This document shows positions 6,165 through 13,280 of a stretch of 26,386 bases of DNA, one piece after another. The DNA is from a bacterium (GTDB taxonomy: Bacteria > Spirochaetota > UBA4802 > UBA5550). The stretch is taken from contig JAAENB010000979.1 in assembly GCA_024224995.1 (NCBI GenBank), positions 1 to 26,386 on the forward strand. The letters run 5' to 3'. Below the pieces are notes generated by a model. The model did no database searches and was not told the DNA's origin. It worked only from the letters and a program-made list of their open reading frames with translations. A program made the translations under genes and the position numbers. Each line of letters starts with the position of its first letter. Position 1 is the stretch's first letter.

Positions 6165-7853
6165 ATGAATAGTATTCGTGTTCTCTTTGTAGATGATGAC
6201 AGGATCACCAGGATAGCCATAAGCCGAGTACTTGCGAAAAAGAACCCGGCCTTTTCTTTTGATGAGGCTCATACCGGCGCTATCGCTTTAGAGAAGCTGC
6301 AGGAACATGATTATGATTGCGTCATACTTGATTACGTTCTTCCCGACAGGAACGGACTCGAAGTACTCAAAGAAATAATAAGCAAAGAAATAGAAGTTCC
6401 CGTTATTATGCTCACGGGCCAGGGAGATGAAATGACTGCCGTGCAGGCCTTAAAAGACGGCGCGTATGATTATTTGCCCAAATCAATCCTCTTTACCGGG
6501 GAATATAGTAAAATCCTTACCAGCGCCATTCTTCACGCCATAGAGCTTCATAAAACCAAAGATGCCTGCCAAACATCAATGACGGCTCTTGAGATGAGCG
6601 AAGAACGGTACCGGTCCCTGGTCCAGAATTCACCCATTCTTATACTGCGGATCTTCCCTGATGATTATACCATCTCCTTTGTCAATAACGGTTACTGTAA
6701 TTACTTCAGCACAAAGGAATTAGAGGTAGTTGGAGAACTATTCCTTGAAACGATTAACACGGATCAGGAACGGCAAAAATATATTTCAGGGCTCATGGCA
6801 ACCCTGAGCAAAAAAAATCCTGTAGTCTGTTTTGAAAATCATTCCACAATTGAAGAAATGGAGAAATGGCAGATATGGTCCCTCCAGGCCATTTACGATG
6901 AGAATGAAAATCTCATTGAATACCAGTGCATGGGCGAGGATATCACCATCCAAAAACTGGCGGAACGGGAATATTACAATCAAAAGATCTACCTGCAGTC
7001 GGTCCTGGACTCACAGGACCATATGATCGTTGTAACAACCAGGGATGAAATTATCCTGGGAAACAACAGTTTTTTAAGTTTTTTCGGCTATAAAACACTG
7101 AATGACTTTAACAGGAAAATCAAGTCCATAGGAGAACTTGCTGTTGAAATAGAAGACTATATCTCCAAACCGGATAACGGGAACTGGTTAAACATAGATT
7201 TTGAAAATCCGGACAATCAAAACCTGGTTGCGTTCCAACCCGAGGGACTCACCAGTCCCAGGATCTTTTCAATCAATATCAGCCTCCTTTCAGTCGACGA
7301 CCAGGGATATGTTATTACTTTTACCGATGTTACGGAACTGGAACAGCGGTCCATGAAACTTGAGGAAAAAGCAAGCTATGATCCTCTTACAAAGATATTC
7401 AACAGAAGCAAATTCGACGAGCTGCTTGTTTCCGAGATTGAACGCTCTCAGCGGTACTACAACAGCCTTTCTATTATCTTTTTTGATATAGACCATTTTA
7501 AGAGAATCAATGATACCTACGGACATCAAATCGGAGATAGTGTGCTGCGCAACCTGGCCTTTCTCGTTCAGCGAAATATACGAAAAGCCGATATTTTTGC
7601 CCGCTGGGGCGGAGAAGAGTTTGTTCTGGTTCTTCCCCAGACCGAAGTAAAAGGAGCCGCAATAGTGGCGGAAAAACTACGGGTTTCGATACGGCAATTC
7701 GAGTTTGAAGAAGTGGGACAGGTTACCATCAGCTTCGGGGTCACCAGCCTCACCGACACCGACACTGCGGAAGAACTTCTCAGCCGTTCCGACAAGGCTC
7801 TGTACAAGGCAAAAGAAGCGGGCCGGGACCGGGTGATTACGATTGGGAGCTAA
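6165..7853 (+). CDS. Response regulator with two PAS domains and GGDEF (diguanylate cyclase)
   Basis: Predicted to make cyclic di-GMP under control of a histidine kinase. Numbering is from an upstream GTG at 6150; the ATG at 6165, five codons later, fits receiver domains better (MNSIRVLFVDDD). REC at about 8-130 has the acidic pair in FVDDD, acceptor Asp61 in VILDYVLPD, Thr89 in MLTGQ and Lys111 in LPKS. PAS-like domains follow at about 150-275 and 280-400. The GGDEF domain at about 405-567 has DPLTKIFNR, FFDIDHFKRINDTYGH and GGEEF at 487-491, so it should be active. RKAD at 478-481 is the inhibitory I-site that binds product. Ribosome-site placement is poor for both starts. No partner kinase is adjacent. 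Expression probably depends on the promoter at 6049 and the palindrome at 6089. Confidence 0.94.
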   Translation: MNSIRVLFVDDDRITRIAISRVLAKKNPAFSFDEAHTGAIALEKLQEHDYDCVILDYVLPDRNGLEVLKEIISKEIEVPVIMLTGQGDEMTAVQALKDGAYDYLPKSILFTGEYSKILTSAILHAIELHKTKDACQTSMTALEMSEERYRSLVQNSPILILRIFPDDYTISFVNNGYCNYFSTKELEVVGELFLETINTDQERQKYISGLMATLSKKNPVVCFENHSTIEEMEKWQIWSLQAIYDENENLIEYQCMGEDITIQKLAEREYYNQKIYLQSVLDSQDHMIVVTTRDEIILGNNSFLSFFGYKTLNDFNRKIKSIGELAVEIEDYISKPDNGNWLNIDFENPDNQNLVAFQPEGLTSPRIFSINISLLSVDDQGYVITFTDVTELEQRSMKLEEKASYDPLTKIFNRSKFDELLVSEIERSQRYYNSLSIIFFDIDHFKRINDTYGHQIGDSVLRNLAFLVQRNIRKADIFARWGGEEFVLVLPQTEVKGAAIVAEKLRVSIRQFEFEEVGQVTISFGVTSLTDTDTAEELLSRSDKALYKAKEAGRDRVITIGS

Positions 7854-7865
7854 CGGAATAAAAAC

Positions 7866-8522
7866 TTACACAACATACACTTCTTTTAATAAATAATAGG
7901 AGCGGTTAAGGCGCTTCATCATGCTGTCATCTCCGTTAAGCATATCGGGATGATATTTCCGGGCCAGTTCACGGTATCGTTTTTGTATGATTTTTTTACC
8001 GGGATGCGTAAGCCCAAAGAACTTCAAGGCCTGGTCCAGTTCTCCTTTTTTTGATATGAAAACAACCACACCATTGAGTAGTTTTTTTAGCAGATCACTC
8101 TTTCCGAAAGAGATATTTTCGGGGTTTTCGTAAAATTCCAGAAGCGGATCGAATAAAAGAGAGCTGCCATAGTGAGAATAGACGGGAGAATGATATTGAC
8201 AATAGAGGGAGCCTGCTACAGGTTCATCGCAGAATTTCCCCGGGTTTGTTTCATAATGATGACAGGTGTTATTCCCGGGTATTCGCAGAAGCCGGATCCT
8301 CATTGGGTCGAGATGTAAATAATATCCTCCGGGGCCAACCTCTTCTTTTAAGCGATAGAAGGCGTGATAGAGGGAAAAATGGATACGAAAGAGTTCCCCG
8401 TTTTCACGGGGCATACTCGTTGTCCCGGTAATATATCGCAATACTTCAATCTCCATAACCGGGACATCCTTTGGTTCCAGGAATGAAAAAAGCTGTTCTA
8501 TGTCTATATCAATAAGCTCCAA
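7866..8522 (-). CDS. Protein with C-terminal J-domain and a Cys/His zinc-type motif
   Basis: 218 residues. The last 50 form a J-domain: a short first helix, KRYRELARKYHPD with the Hsp70-stimulating HPD at 191-193, and KRLNRSYYLLKEV. A J-domain at the C terminus, unlike DnaJ, suggests a specialised DnaK recruiter. The middle has Cys87, Cys98, Cys108 and His111, spaced like a structural zinc site. The first 80 residues match nothing I recognise. The first possible start is TTG at 8522, poorly placed relative to any ribosome site. An ATG at 8456 (residue 23) preceded by AAGGA is an alternative. It is the last gene of the M23-capA run, 12 bp after the capA stop and in the same frame as capA, which suggests coupled translation. 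The client protein is unknown. Confidence 0.85.
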   Translation of the reverse strand: MELIDIDIEQLFSFLEPKDVPVMEIEVLRYITGTTSMPRENGELFRIHFSLYHAFYRLKEEVGPGGYYLHLDPMRIRLLRIPGNNTCHHYETNPGKFCDEPVAGSLYCQYHSPVYSHYGSSLLFDPLLEFYENPENISFGKSDLLKKLLNGVVVFISKKGELDQALKFFGLTHPGKKIIQKRYRELARKYHPDMLNGDDSMMKRLNRSYYLLKEVYVV

Positions 8523-8534
8523 AGGAATTATCCG

Positions 8535-9746
8535 CTAAAACAGGATAACTCCTTTATCTCTTTCAATATCAATGGAAGTACTTAACTGCCGGGAGAGTCT
8601 TTTCATAACCATAAGATTCTTTCTGGCGCTCTTGTTTTTAAGAACATAGGGCTGGAAATGTATCAGTTTATTCTTTCCCGCAATGGACTGGATCTCGATT
8701 TTTTTCAGTTTGTTGGCATCATAATAAAATCCAACCATAATGTTATCCATTTCTTTTTTGTTATAATGCCCATTGATAAAATTACCCAGGGAATAAATAA
8801 CGGGTTTATTTTTATATACTTCAATGCCCTGGGGCCAGTGCGGATGATGCCCGATGATCCCATCGGCTCCGGAATTTATAATCCGCCGGGCAATTACTCT
8901 CTGGCTGCGGGTTGGAACCTGGGTTTGTTCAATTCCCCAGTGAAGGGAAACAAGTACAATATTGTCTTCTGTTTTATATTTTTTGATATCTTGCGCGATA
9001 TATCTTACATTGAGAGGCGCGGTCCCCGGTTTGGAGCTTGTCGCGTAAAAAGAAGAAGGAGGCCGCTCGCAATACGCGAGAATGTATATTTCCGTATGTC
9101 CAAACTGTAATTTGGCAGGAACCCTGGCCTGCGCGAGGTTTCTCCCGGCTCCGGTATACAAAATACCCCATTTCTTTAAATTATTGATAGTATCATCCAT
9201 TGCCTCTACACCATAATCCATGATATGATTATTTGAAATAGAGACCACATCGAGTTTAATCTCCCGTAAAAAGCTGGCGTTCCGGGGATCTACCTCGAAA
9301 ATATAGGGCTTGTCAAATACCGGTTTTCCCCGTACCGATATGGGTGTTTCAAGATTTCCGAAGACTGTATCATATTTTTCAAGGTCTTCTTTGATCTTTT
9401 TAAAGGGATAATCCTTGCCGAATTTTATCATAAATCCTTCTGCTTCATTTGCCAGAAGAATATCGCCCACAAAGAGAATTGAGAATTTTTTCTTACCCAG
9501 GTGAATAATTTCTTTGTTCAGGGTAAATATCTCTCTTTGCAGATTGGTAACCTCATTCTGGCGAGAAAGAACCTCTTCATTCAAATCACCGATCCTGCTT
9601 TGCATGTTTACCATCTCTTTATTGCTCACACAGAAACAAACAAGAGTAAACGGTACCAGTACCAGTATCATTGCCAGTATCACTTTTCTTATGTTTATCA
9701 TACTTCCTATTCTTTTCTTATTTTTTATTTTATTTTTTTTAATCAT
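8535..9746 (-). CDS. CapA/PgsA-family metallophosphoesterase-like protein, membrane anchored
   Basis: 403 residues. A basic N terminus and one membrane segment (about 21-40) are followed by a heptad-like coiled coil (about 45-85), then the CapA fold. Family motifs in order are FVGDILLA (94-95), FGNLETPIS (131-133), SISNNHIMDYG (172-174), VSLHWG (269-271), IIGHHPHWPQG (299-303) and YSLGNFI. CapA (PgsA) proteins belong to poly-gamma-glutamate capsule systems and share the calcineurin-like metal-site layout, but many homologues stand alone with no known substrate. No capB or capC is present, so a capsule role is not supported. The start at 9746 has GGGGG six bases upstream. It follows the M23 gene by 27 bp and probably acts at the periplasmic face. 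Confidence 0.9.
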   Translation of the reverse strand: MIKKNKIKNKKRIGSMINIRKVILAMILVLVPFTLVCFCVSNKEMVNMQSRIGDLNEEVLSRQNEVTNLQREIFTLNKEIIHLGKKKFSILFVGDILLANEAEGFMIKFGKDYPFKKIKEDLEKYDTVFGNLETPISVRGKPVFDKPYIFEVDPRNASFLREIKLDVVSISNNHIMDYGVEAMDDTINNLKKWGILYTGAGRNLAQARVPAKLQFGHTEIYILAYCERPPSSFYATSSKPGTAPLNVRYIAQDIKKYKTEDNIVLVSLHWGIEQTQVPTRSQRVIARRIINSGADGIIGHHPHWPQGIEVYKNKPVIYSLGNFINGHYNKKEMDNIMVGFYYDANKLKKIEIQSIAGKNKLIHFQPYVLKNKSARKNLMVMKRLSRQLSTSIDIERDKGVILF

Positions 9747-9773
9747 AGGATCCCCCTTGCACCCGGTTCGGGA

Positions 9774-10886
9774 TTACTGTAACGGAAAAAACATCCACTT
9801 AATGTACCGTTTTACTTCCCGGCTTTTCATTCCGTACCCCAGGTAGTAACCATCTACCCAGATCTCAAAATGAAGATGTATATTTTCATTGTTTGCACGG
9901 GCTTCGGGCAATAACCCCGAATTCCCGGCCCAGCCAATAACCTGGCCTTTTCGAACTCTGCTTTCTTTTTTCACGGCAGGTTCTATGCGTGATAGATGAT
10001 TATAGGTTGTTACCACCCCATTTTCATGATCTATCCATACCTGCCTTCCTCCAAATGACCTTTTTACAAAAGTAGCTGGATGACTCCGGTAATACTTCGA
10101 CCGCTTTCTCCACTCTTCCTGGCTGGGAGGTGTGTAATTCCAGTCTGCCCGGATAATCCTGCCGCCGTCGGCCGCGTATATTGGAGTCTTTACCGTTACC
10201 GGAACAGGCTCATAAGAATCATCCGTATGATAGTAAAATATATCAATCCCCGCATGACGGCCTCCACGGTATGTTCTTGGCGCGTTGGGATAGCGGGAAT
10301 CTTTCTCCGGTAAAAAACCATTTCGTACGGGGAAATGAAGACCTTTAAGCCGCTCATCATAAATATTCAGTTTGGAAGATCCAATATAGGTCTCAATCTC
10401 CGATATGGCTGCATACCCCTGGTATGTGGCGCCGGAGGGTATTAAAATCCTGAAGGCGCTGGCATCAATACCCCCCAGGTCAATTACCGCTCTTTTTTTA
10501 TAGAATATCGATTTATCCAGATCCACCCTGGTGAAATTAAACCACTTATCACGATATAAAAATTGCAATATAAAATATTTTACAGTTTTATAATTATTCC
10601 TCTTTCCCGGGTATACCACGATTGAGGTCATTATCCGCTTTACTCCAAAATCGATCTCTACCCAGTGGGGATAACTGCTTTTCCTGGATACCCAGGCTGT
10701 TCCTACATTACAATCAATTGTTTTATCTCCCCGGTGGCTTTTATTTGAGGATGTACTGGTGGAATACCCTATTTTCTGGACCAAATTCTGTCCAACAGTT
10801 ATATAATCAGCGTTTGTGACGGTTCGTTTTGGTACATAGTCGGTACTGAGTAATACACAAAAGAGGATTGCTGCTCCCTTGATCAT
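9774..10886 (-). CDS. Secreted M23 (LytM-type) peptidase with discoidin domain
   Basis: 370 residues. A short hydrophobic N terminus (about 1-17) is a probable signal. Residues about 38-170 resemble an F5/8 type C (discoidin) carbohydrate-binding domain: NVGTAWVSRKS, PHWVEIDFG and SEIETYIG. The M23 domain at about 180-355 keeps all zinc and catalytic residues: His211 and Asp215 in RHAGIDI, His297 in YNHLS, and His337/His339 in HLHFEIW. It should therefore be an active peptidoglycan endopeptidase, unlike EnvC/NlpD-type relatives that have lost these. An insertion rich in Tyr and Arg (about 250-280) sits inside the M23 fold. AAGGGG lies upstream of the ATG. It is the first gene of the three-gene minus-strand run with capA and the J-domain gene, suggesting wall or envelope remodelling. 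Confidence 0.92.
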   Translation of the reverse strand: MIKGAAILFCVLLSTDYVPKRTVTNADYITVGQNLVQKIGYSTSTSSNKSHRGDKTIDCNVGTAWVSRKSSYPHWVEIDFGVKRIMTSIVVYPGKRNNYKTVKYFILQFLYRDKWFNFTRVDLDKSIFYKKRAVIDLGGIDASAFRILIPSGATYQGYAAISEIETYIGSSKLNIYDERLKGLHFPVRNGFLPEKDSRYPNAPRTYRGGRHAGIDIFYYHTDDSYEPVPVTVKTPIYAADGGRIIRADWNYTPPSQEEWRKRSKYYRSHPATFVKRSFGGRQVWIDHENGVVTTYNHLSRIEPAVKKESRVRKGQVIGWAGNSGLLPEARANNENIHLHFEIWVDGYYLGYGMKSREVKRYIKWMFFPLQ

Positions 10887-10995
10887 AAAGGCCCCTTACG
10901 CAGTTTTTTGTTTATCTTTATTTACTTATCCGGCAGATTCTTCCACAGGAAAAAGAATTTTTACGGTTTACCCTGACACATACTCAGGTGTTCAT

Positions 10996-11035
10996 ATAGA
11001 ACAAAACCCGCAACCGGGATTCCCGGCTGCGGGTT
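10996..11035 (-). terminator. Rho-independent terminator of the OmpA-like gene
   Basis: On the minus strand AACCCGCAGCCGGG pairs with CCCGGTTGCGGGTT (14 pairs, one G:U) around a 3-nt AAT loop, followed by TTGTTCT. It lies about 20 bp past the stop codon. It separates the OmpA-like gene from the M23 operon downstream. Confidence 0.88.
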
Positions 11036-11056
11036 CTATTATTTCTATTACCCGTT

Positions 11057-11563
11057 CTACTCAGGTACTATTACAAAAGTTACTCTTCGCTGACTTGCGT
11101 CTTTTGGGTCTACTCCTGTCATTGGCCGGTCCGATCCAACTCCTTTTGATACAAGCTTTGGTGAGTCAATTCCCTGTTTTTTAAGGGATGCCTGTACACT
11201 TTTTGCTCTATCGGCTGATATTTTTTTGTTGCCGGGCTTTCTTCCTACCGGTTCTTCCGGTCCCCGTGCGTCAGTATGGCCGGTTACCTGTAATACATAT
11301 CCCGAAGGCAGTTTGTCGATGATTGTTTTAAACGCCGGTGCTGCGTCTTTTGCCCATGCGTCCCATTTTTGTGAGGGTACTTTTGAGCTTTTGTAACCAA
11401 AACCGGCTACAGGAAACTTTTCCAGCTGCCCATTTGATGTGTTTACCCATGCGCTCCAGTCAATTCCCGTTGATTTTGCCATTGGCGGGTCTTTTTTGAC
11501 CTCTCCACAGGCCATAGTGAAAGCTATACACGCGACGAAAAGAAATAGATACAACTTTTTCAT
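11057..11563 (-). CDS. OmpA-family peptidoglycan-binding lipoprotein
   Basis: 168 residues. The signal peptide ends FTMAC, with Cys19 as the lipid site; this is a loose lipobox of the kind tolerated in spirochaetes. The OmpA-like domain at about 75-168 has VTGHTDARG, a region with SADRAKSVQASLKKQGI, the KGVGSDRP turn, and SQRRVTFVIV. These correspond to the diaminopimelate-binding Asp and Arg residues of Pal/OmpA, although the usual NRRV reads QRRV here. It probably tethers a membrane to peptidoglycan. AGGAGA seven bases upstream fixes the start. It appears monocistronic, with a candidate promoter at 11652-11680 and a strong terminator. No tol genes are adjacent, so it should not be called pal. 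Confidence 0.92.
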   Translation of the reverse strand: MKKLYLFLFVACIAFTMACGEVKKDPPMAKSTGIDWSAWVNTSNGQLEKFPVAGFGYKSSKVPSQKWDAWAKDAAPAFKTIIDKLPSGYVLQVTGHTDARGPEEPVGRKPGNKKISADRAKSVQASLKKQGIDSPKLVSKGVGSDRPMTGVDPKDASQRRVTFVIVPE

Positions 11564-11651
11564 TTAATATCTCCTCTTAAATAGATTTAGTATTGTGTTA
11601 AGAGCTGTATCCCTTACCCGGGATAGTTCTCTGATAGTTTGCTGTCTTTTA

Positions 11652-11680
11652 TTTATCGGAAATCAGGCTTAAAAATGCAA
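11652..11680 (-). promoter_or_regulatory. Candidate promoter of the OmpA-like gene
   Basis: On the minus strand TTGCAT (11680-11675) is followed after 17 bp by GATAAA (11657-11652), giving a leader of about 80 nt. Each box has mismatches to consensus. Confidence 0.45.
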
Positions 11681-11724
11681 CCAAAAAAATCAATTTATAC
11701 GAAAAAACCCTGAAAAAAAAACAA

Positions 11725-11741
11725 CAAACAAACAAACAAAC
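11725..11741. repeat. (CAAA)4 simple repeat
   Basis: Four CAAA units plus one base lie about 45 bp upstream of the candidate OmpA-gene promoter, next to A-rich runs. The copy number is low. Length variation could in principle modulate the promoter. Confidence 0.6.
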
Positions 11742-11760
11742 ATATAGTGCGTTTTCCTCT

Positions 11761-13266
11761 TTATTCCAGCCCATACTCTTTGAGTACCCCGGGCAGTACG
11801 CTATGAACCTTCAGGTCTTTATTTCCGTATATGACTTTTCCCGCAAGCAGATCAACTACCGTTAGCTCATTTTCATAGCTTAAATACATTTTCCTGTTTT
11901 TGATTTGCTGTATCCCCACCTGGTCATAAGGAAAAAGAATTGATTGCGGATAGACCATAAAATGCTCGCTTATAACCTGTATTGCCGATAAAAATTTCCC
12001 CGCTGCCGGATCAAACAGCATAAGCGTACTTTTATCGTTATACCGTATTATTATATAATAAAGCCCGTCTTTATAAGAGACATACCCCTTTATTTTATCA
12101 AGACCGTTATATTCTGCCGGTGTTCCTTCTTTTAACAGAGTTCCTGTTTCTCCGTCAACAATTGCCAGTTTAATATCTTTATCCGGATCTTCATAATCCG
12201 ATTCATTTATATTTTTCTTTTTTTCCAGTATGACCGGTATATACCGCTCCTTATACTGATAAGACACCCGGGGGACAAATCCTTCTTTCCATTCTATTTT
12301 CCAGCGTTCTTTTCCTGTTTTCAAACCTATCGCGTGAAGATTCTCCGTTTGATCTTCATAAAAAAGGATCATATTCTTATACCGGGTGCCGTAGGATGTT
12401 TCAAGCCCGGGACCTGGTTTCACTTTTACCGTACTAAGAAATTGTTCTTTCATCGTTTTTAGATCAATATTGTATAATAAATCTTTTCCTTCTGCCTGTT
12501 TTGTATAATACAATTTATTCTCTTCAATAGTCCCCATTGAAGCAGGCCGTCTGCTTGCCACCCTGGTTACGGCTCCATCTTTTTTACCGATAATATACCC
12601 GGCATTTTCCAGGGTTTTGCCCTTCTGCTTGTGTTCATATGACAGCATATAAATATGGTCTTTTGTCTGTATGGGTTCGGCTATATAACTTCTGCCCTCA
12701 TAAACAATCTTTTCAAAGATCTTTTTTCCCGTTCTCCGGTCCTGCGCGATTATTCTCGTGGAAGCCCTCCCATCTTTTTGCGCGTTAAAAAAAGTATATA
12801 TGCTTTGCCTGTCTCCGAAAGTGATGGAGCCTTCATGAAGTCTTTCCCCCTCTTCCGGCAATGTCCGGTTTTCCCAGAGCAATTTGCCATTTTGCAGATC
12901 AATGGCAAATTGCCGATAATCACCGATAAACAGGTTATTATAAACCAGGATATCATTCCGTATATTGTAATAATGATCCTGCCCCATTGCGTGGATTTTC
13001 AAAAAATTCTTCCGGAAATCAACTCCGGGGATGTCCGTGGTCCAGTCTTTCCCTTCTTCCGGATCTACCTGCTCTACCCTGCTCTCTTTTGTTCCGTCTT
13101 CTTTTACCGATATAACCAGCACTTTGTTATTTTCAAGCGGGATTATTTCAACAATAAGATACGGAGACTGGGTGTATATGTATATTCCGAAAAACATGAT
13201 TCCATGAAATAGAACCAGTGCCAGCACGTTTTTTCCGGTAAATAATCTTTTTATCAATTGCGGCAT
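11761..13266 (-). CDS. Membrane-anchored PQQ-like beta-propeller protein (paralogue B)
   Basis: 501 residues. An N-terminal membrane segment (ALVLFHGIMFFGIYIY) leaves the rest outside the cytoplasm. The body shows repeated PQQ-like/BamB-type blade signatures, each a D-x(2)-G-K/T-x(3) turn then a strand: DLQNGKLLWENR, DRRTGKKIFEK, GLKTGKERWKIEW, DGETGTLLKEG, DPAAGKFLSAIQV. There is no sign of a PQQ enzyme active site, so it is probably a binding or scaffold propeller. It is a tandem paralogue of the gene ending at 13281. Their C termini share VLPGVLKEYGLE, and both start MP-x-L after an AGGAG or GGAG ribosome site. The genes are 14 bp apart and clearly co-transcribed. The partner is unknown; BamB-like insertion of outer-membrane proteins is one possibility, but BamB is a lipoprotein and this is not. 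Confidence 0.85.
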   Translation of the reverse strand: MPQLIKRLFTGKNVLALVLFHGIMFFGIYIYTQSPYLIVEIIPLENNKVLVISVKEDGTKESRVEQVDPEEGKDWTTDIPGVDFRKNFLKIHAMGQDHYYNIRNDILVYNNLFIGDYRQFAIDLQNGKLLWENRTLPEEGERLHEGSITFGDRQSIYTFFNAQKDGRASTRIIAQDRRTGKKIFEKIVYEGRSYIAEPIQTKDHIYMLSYEHKQKGKTLENAGYIIGKKDGAVTRVASRRPASMGTIEENKLYYTKQAEGKDLLYNIDLKTMKEQFLSTVKVKPGPGLETSYGTRYKNMILFYEDQTENLHAIGLKTGKERWKIEWKEGFVPRVSYQYKERYIPVILEKKKNINESDYEDPDKDIKLAIVDGETGTLLKEGTPAEYNGLDKIKGYVSYKDGLYYIIIRYNDKSTLMLFDPAAGKFLSAIQVISEHFMVYPQSILFPYDQVGIQQIKNRKMYLSYENELTVVDLLAGKVIYGNKDLKVHSVLPGVLKEYGLE

Positions 13267-13280
13267 TCCTCTGCTCCTGT

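Noticed and set aside
8658..9110. 150-codon plus-strand open frame
   Set aside because: Antisense to capA, whose motifs cover the region.
8535..9746. Poly-gamma-glutamate capsule locus
   Set aside because: Only a CapA-type protein is present; capB and capC are absent, so capsule synthesis is not supported.
12655..13212. 185-codon plus-strand open frame
   Set aside because: Fully antisense to the PQQ-like propeller gene, which has clear blade motifs, a membrane anchor and a ribosome site.
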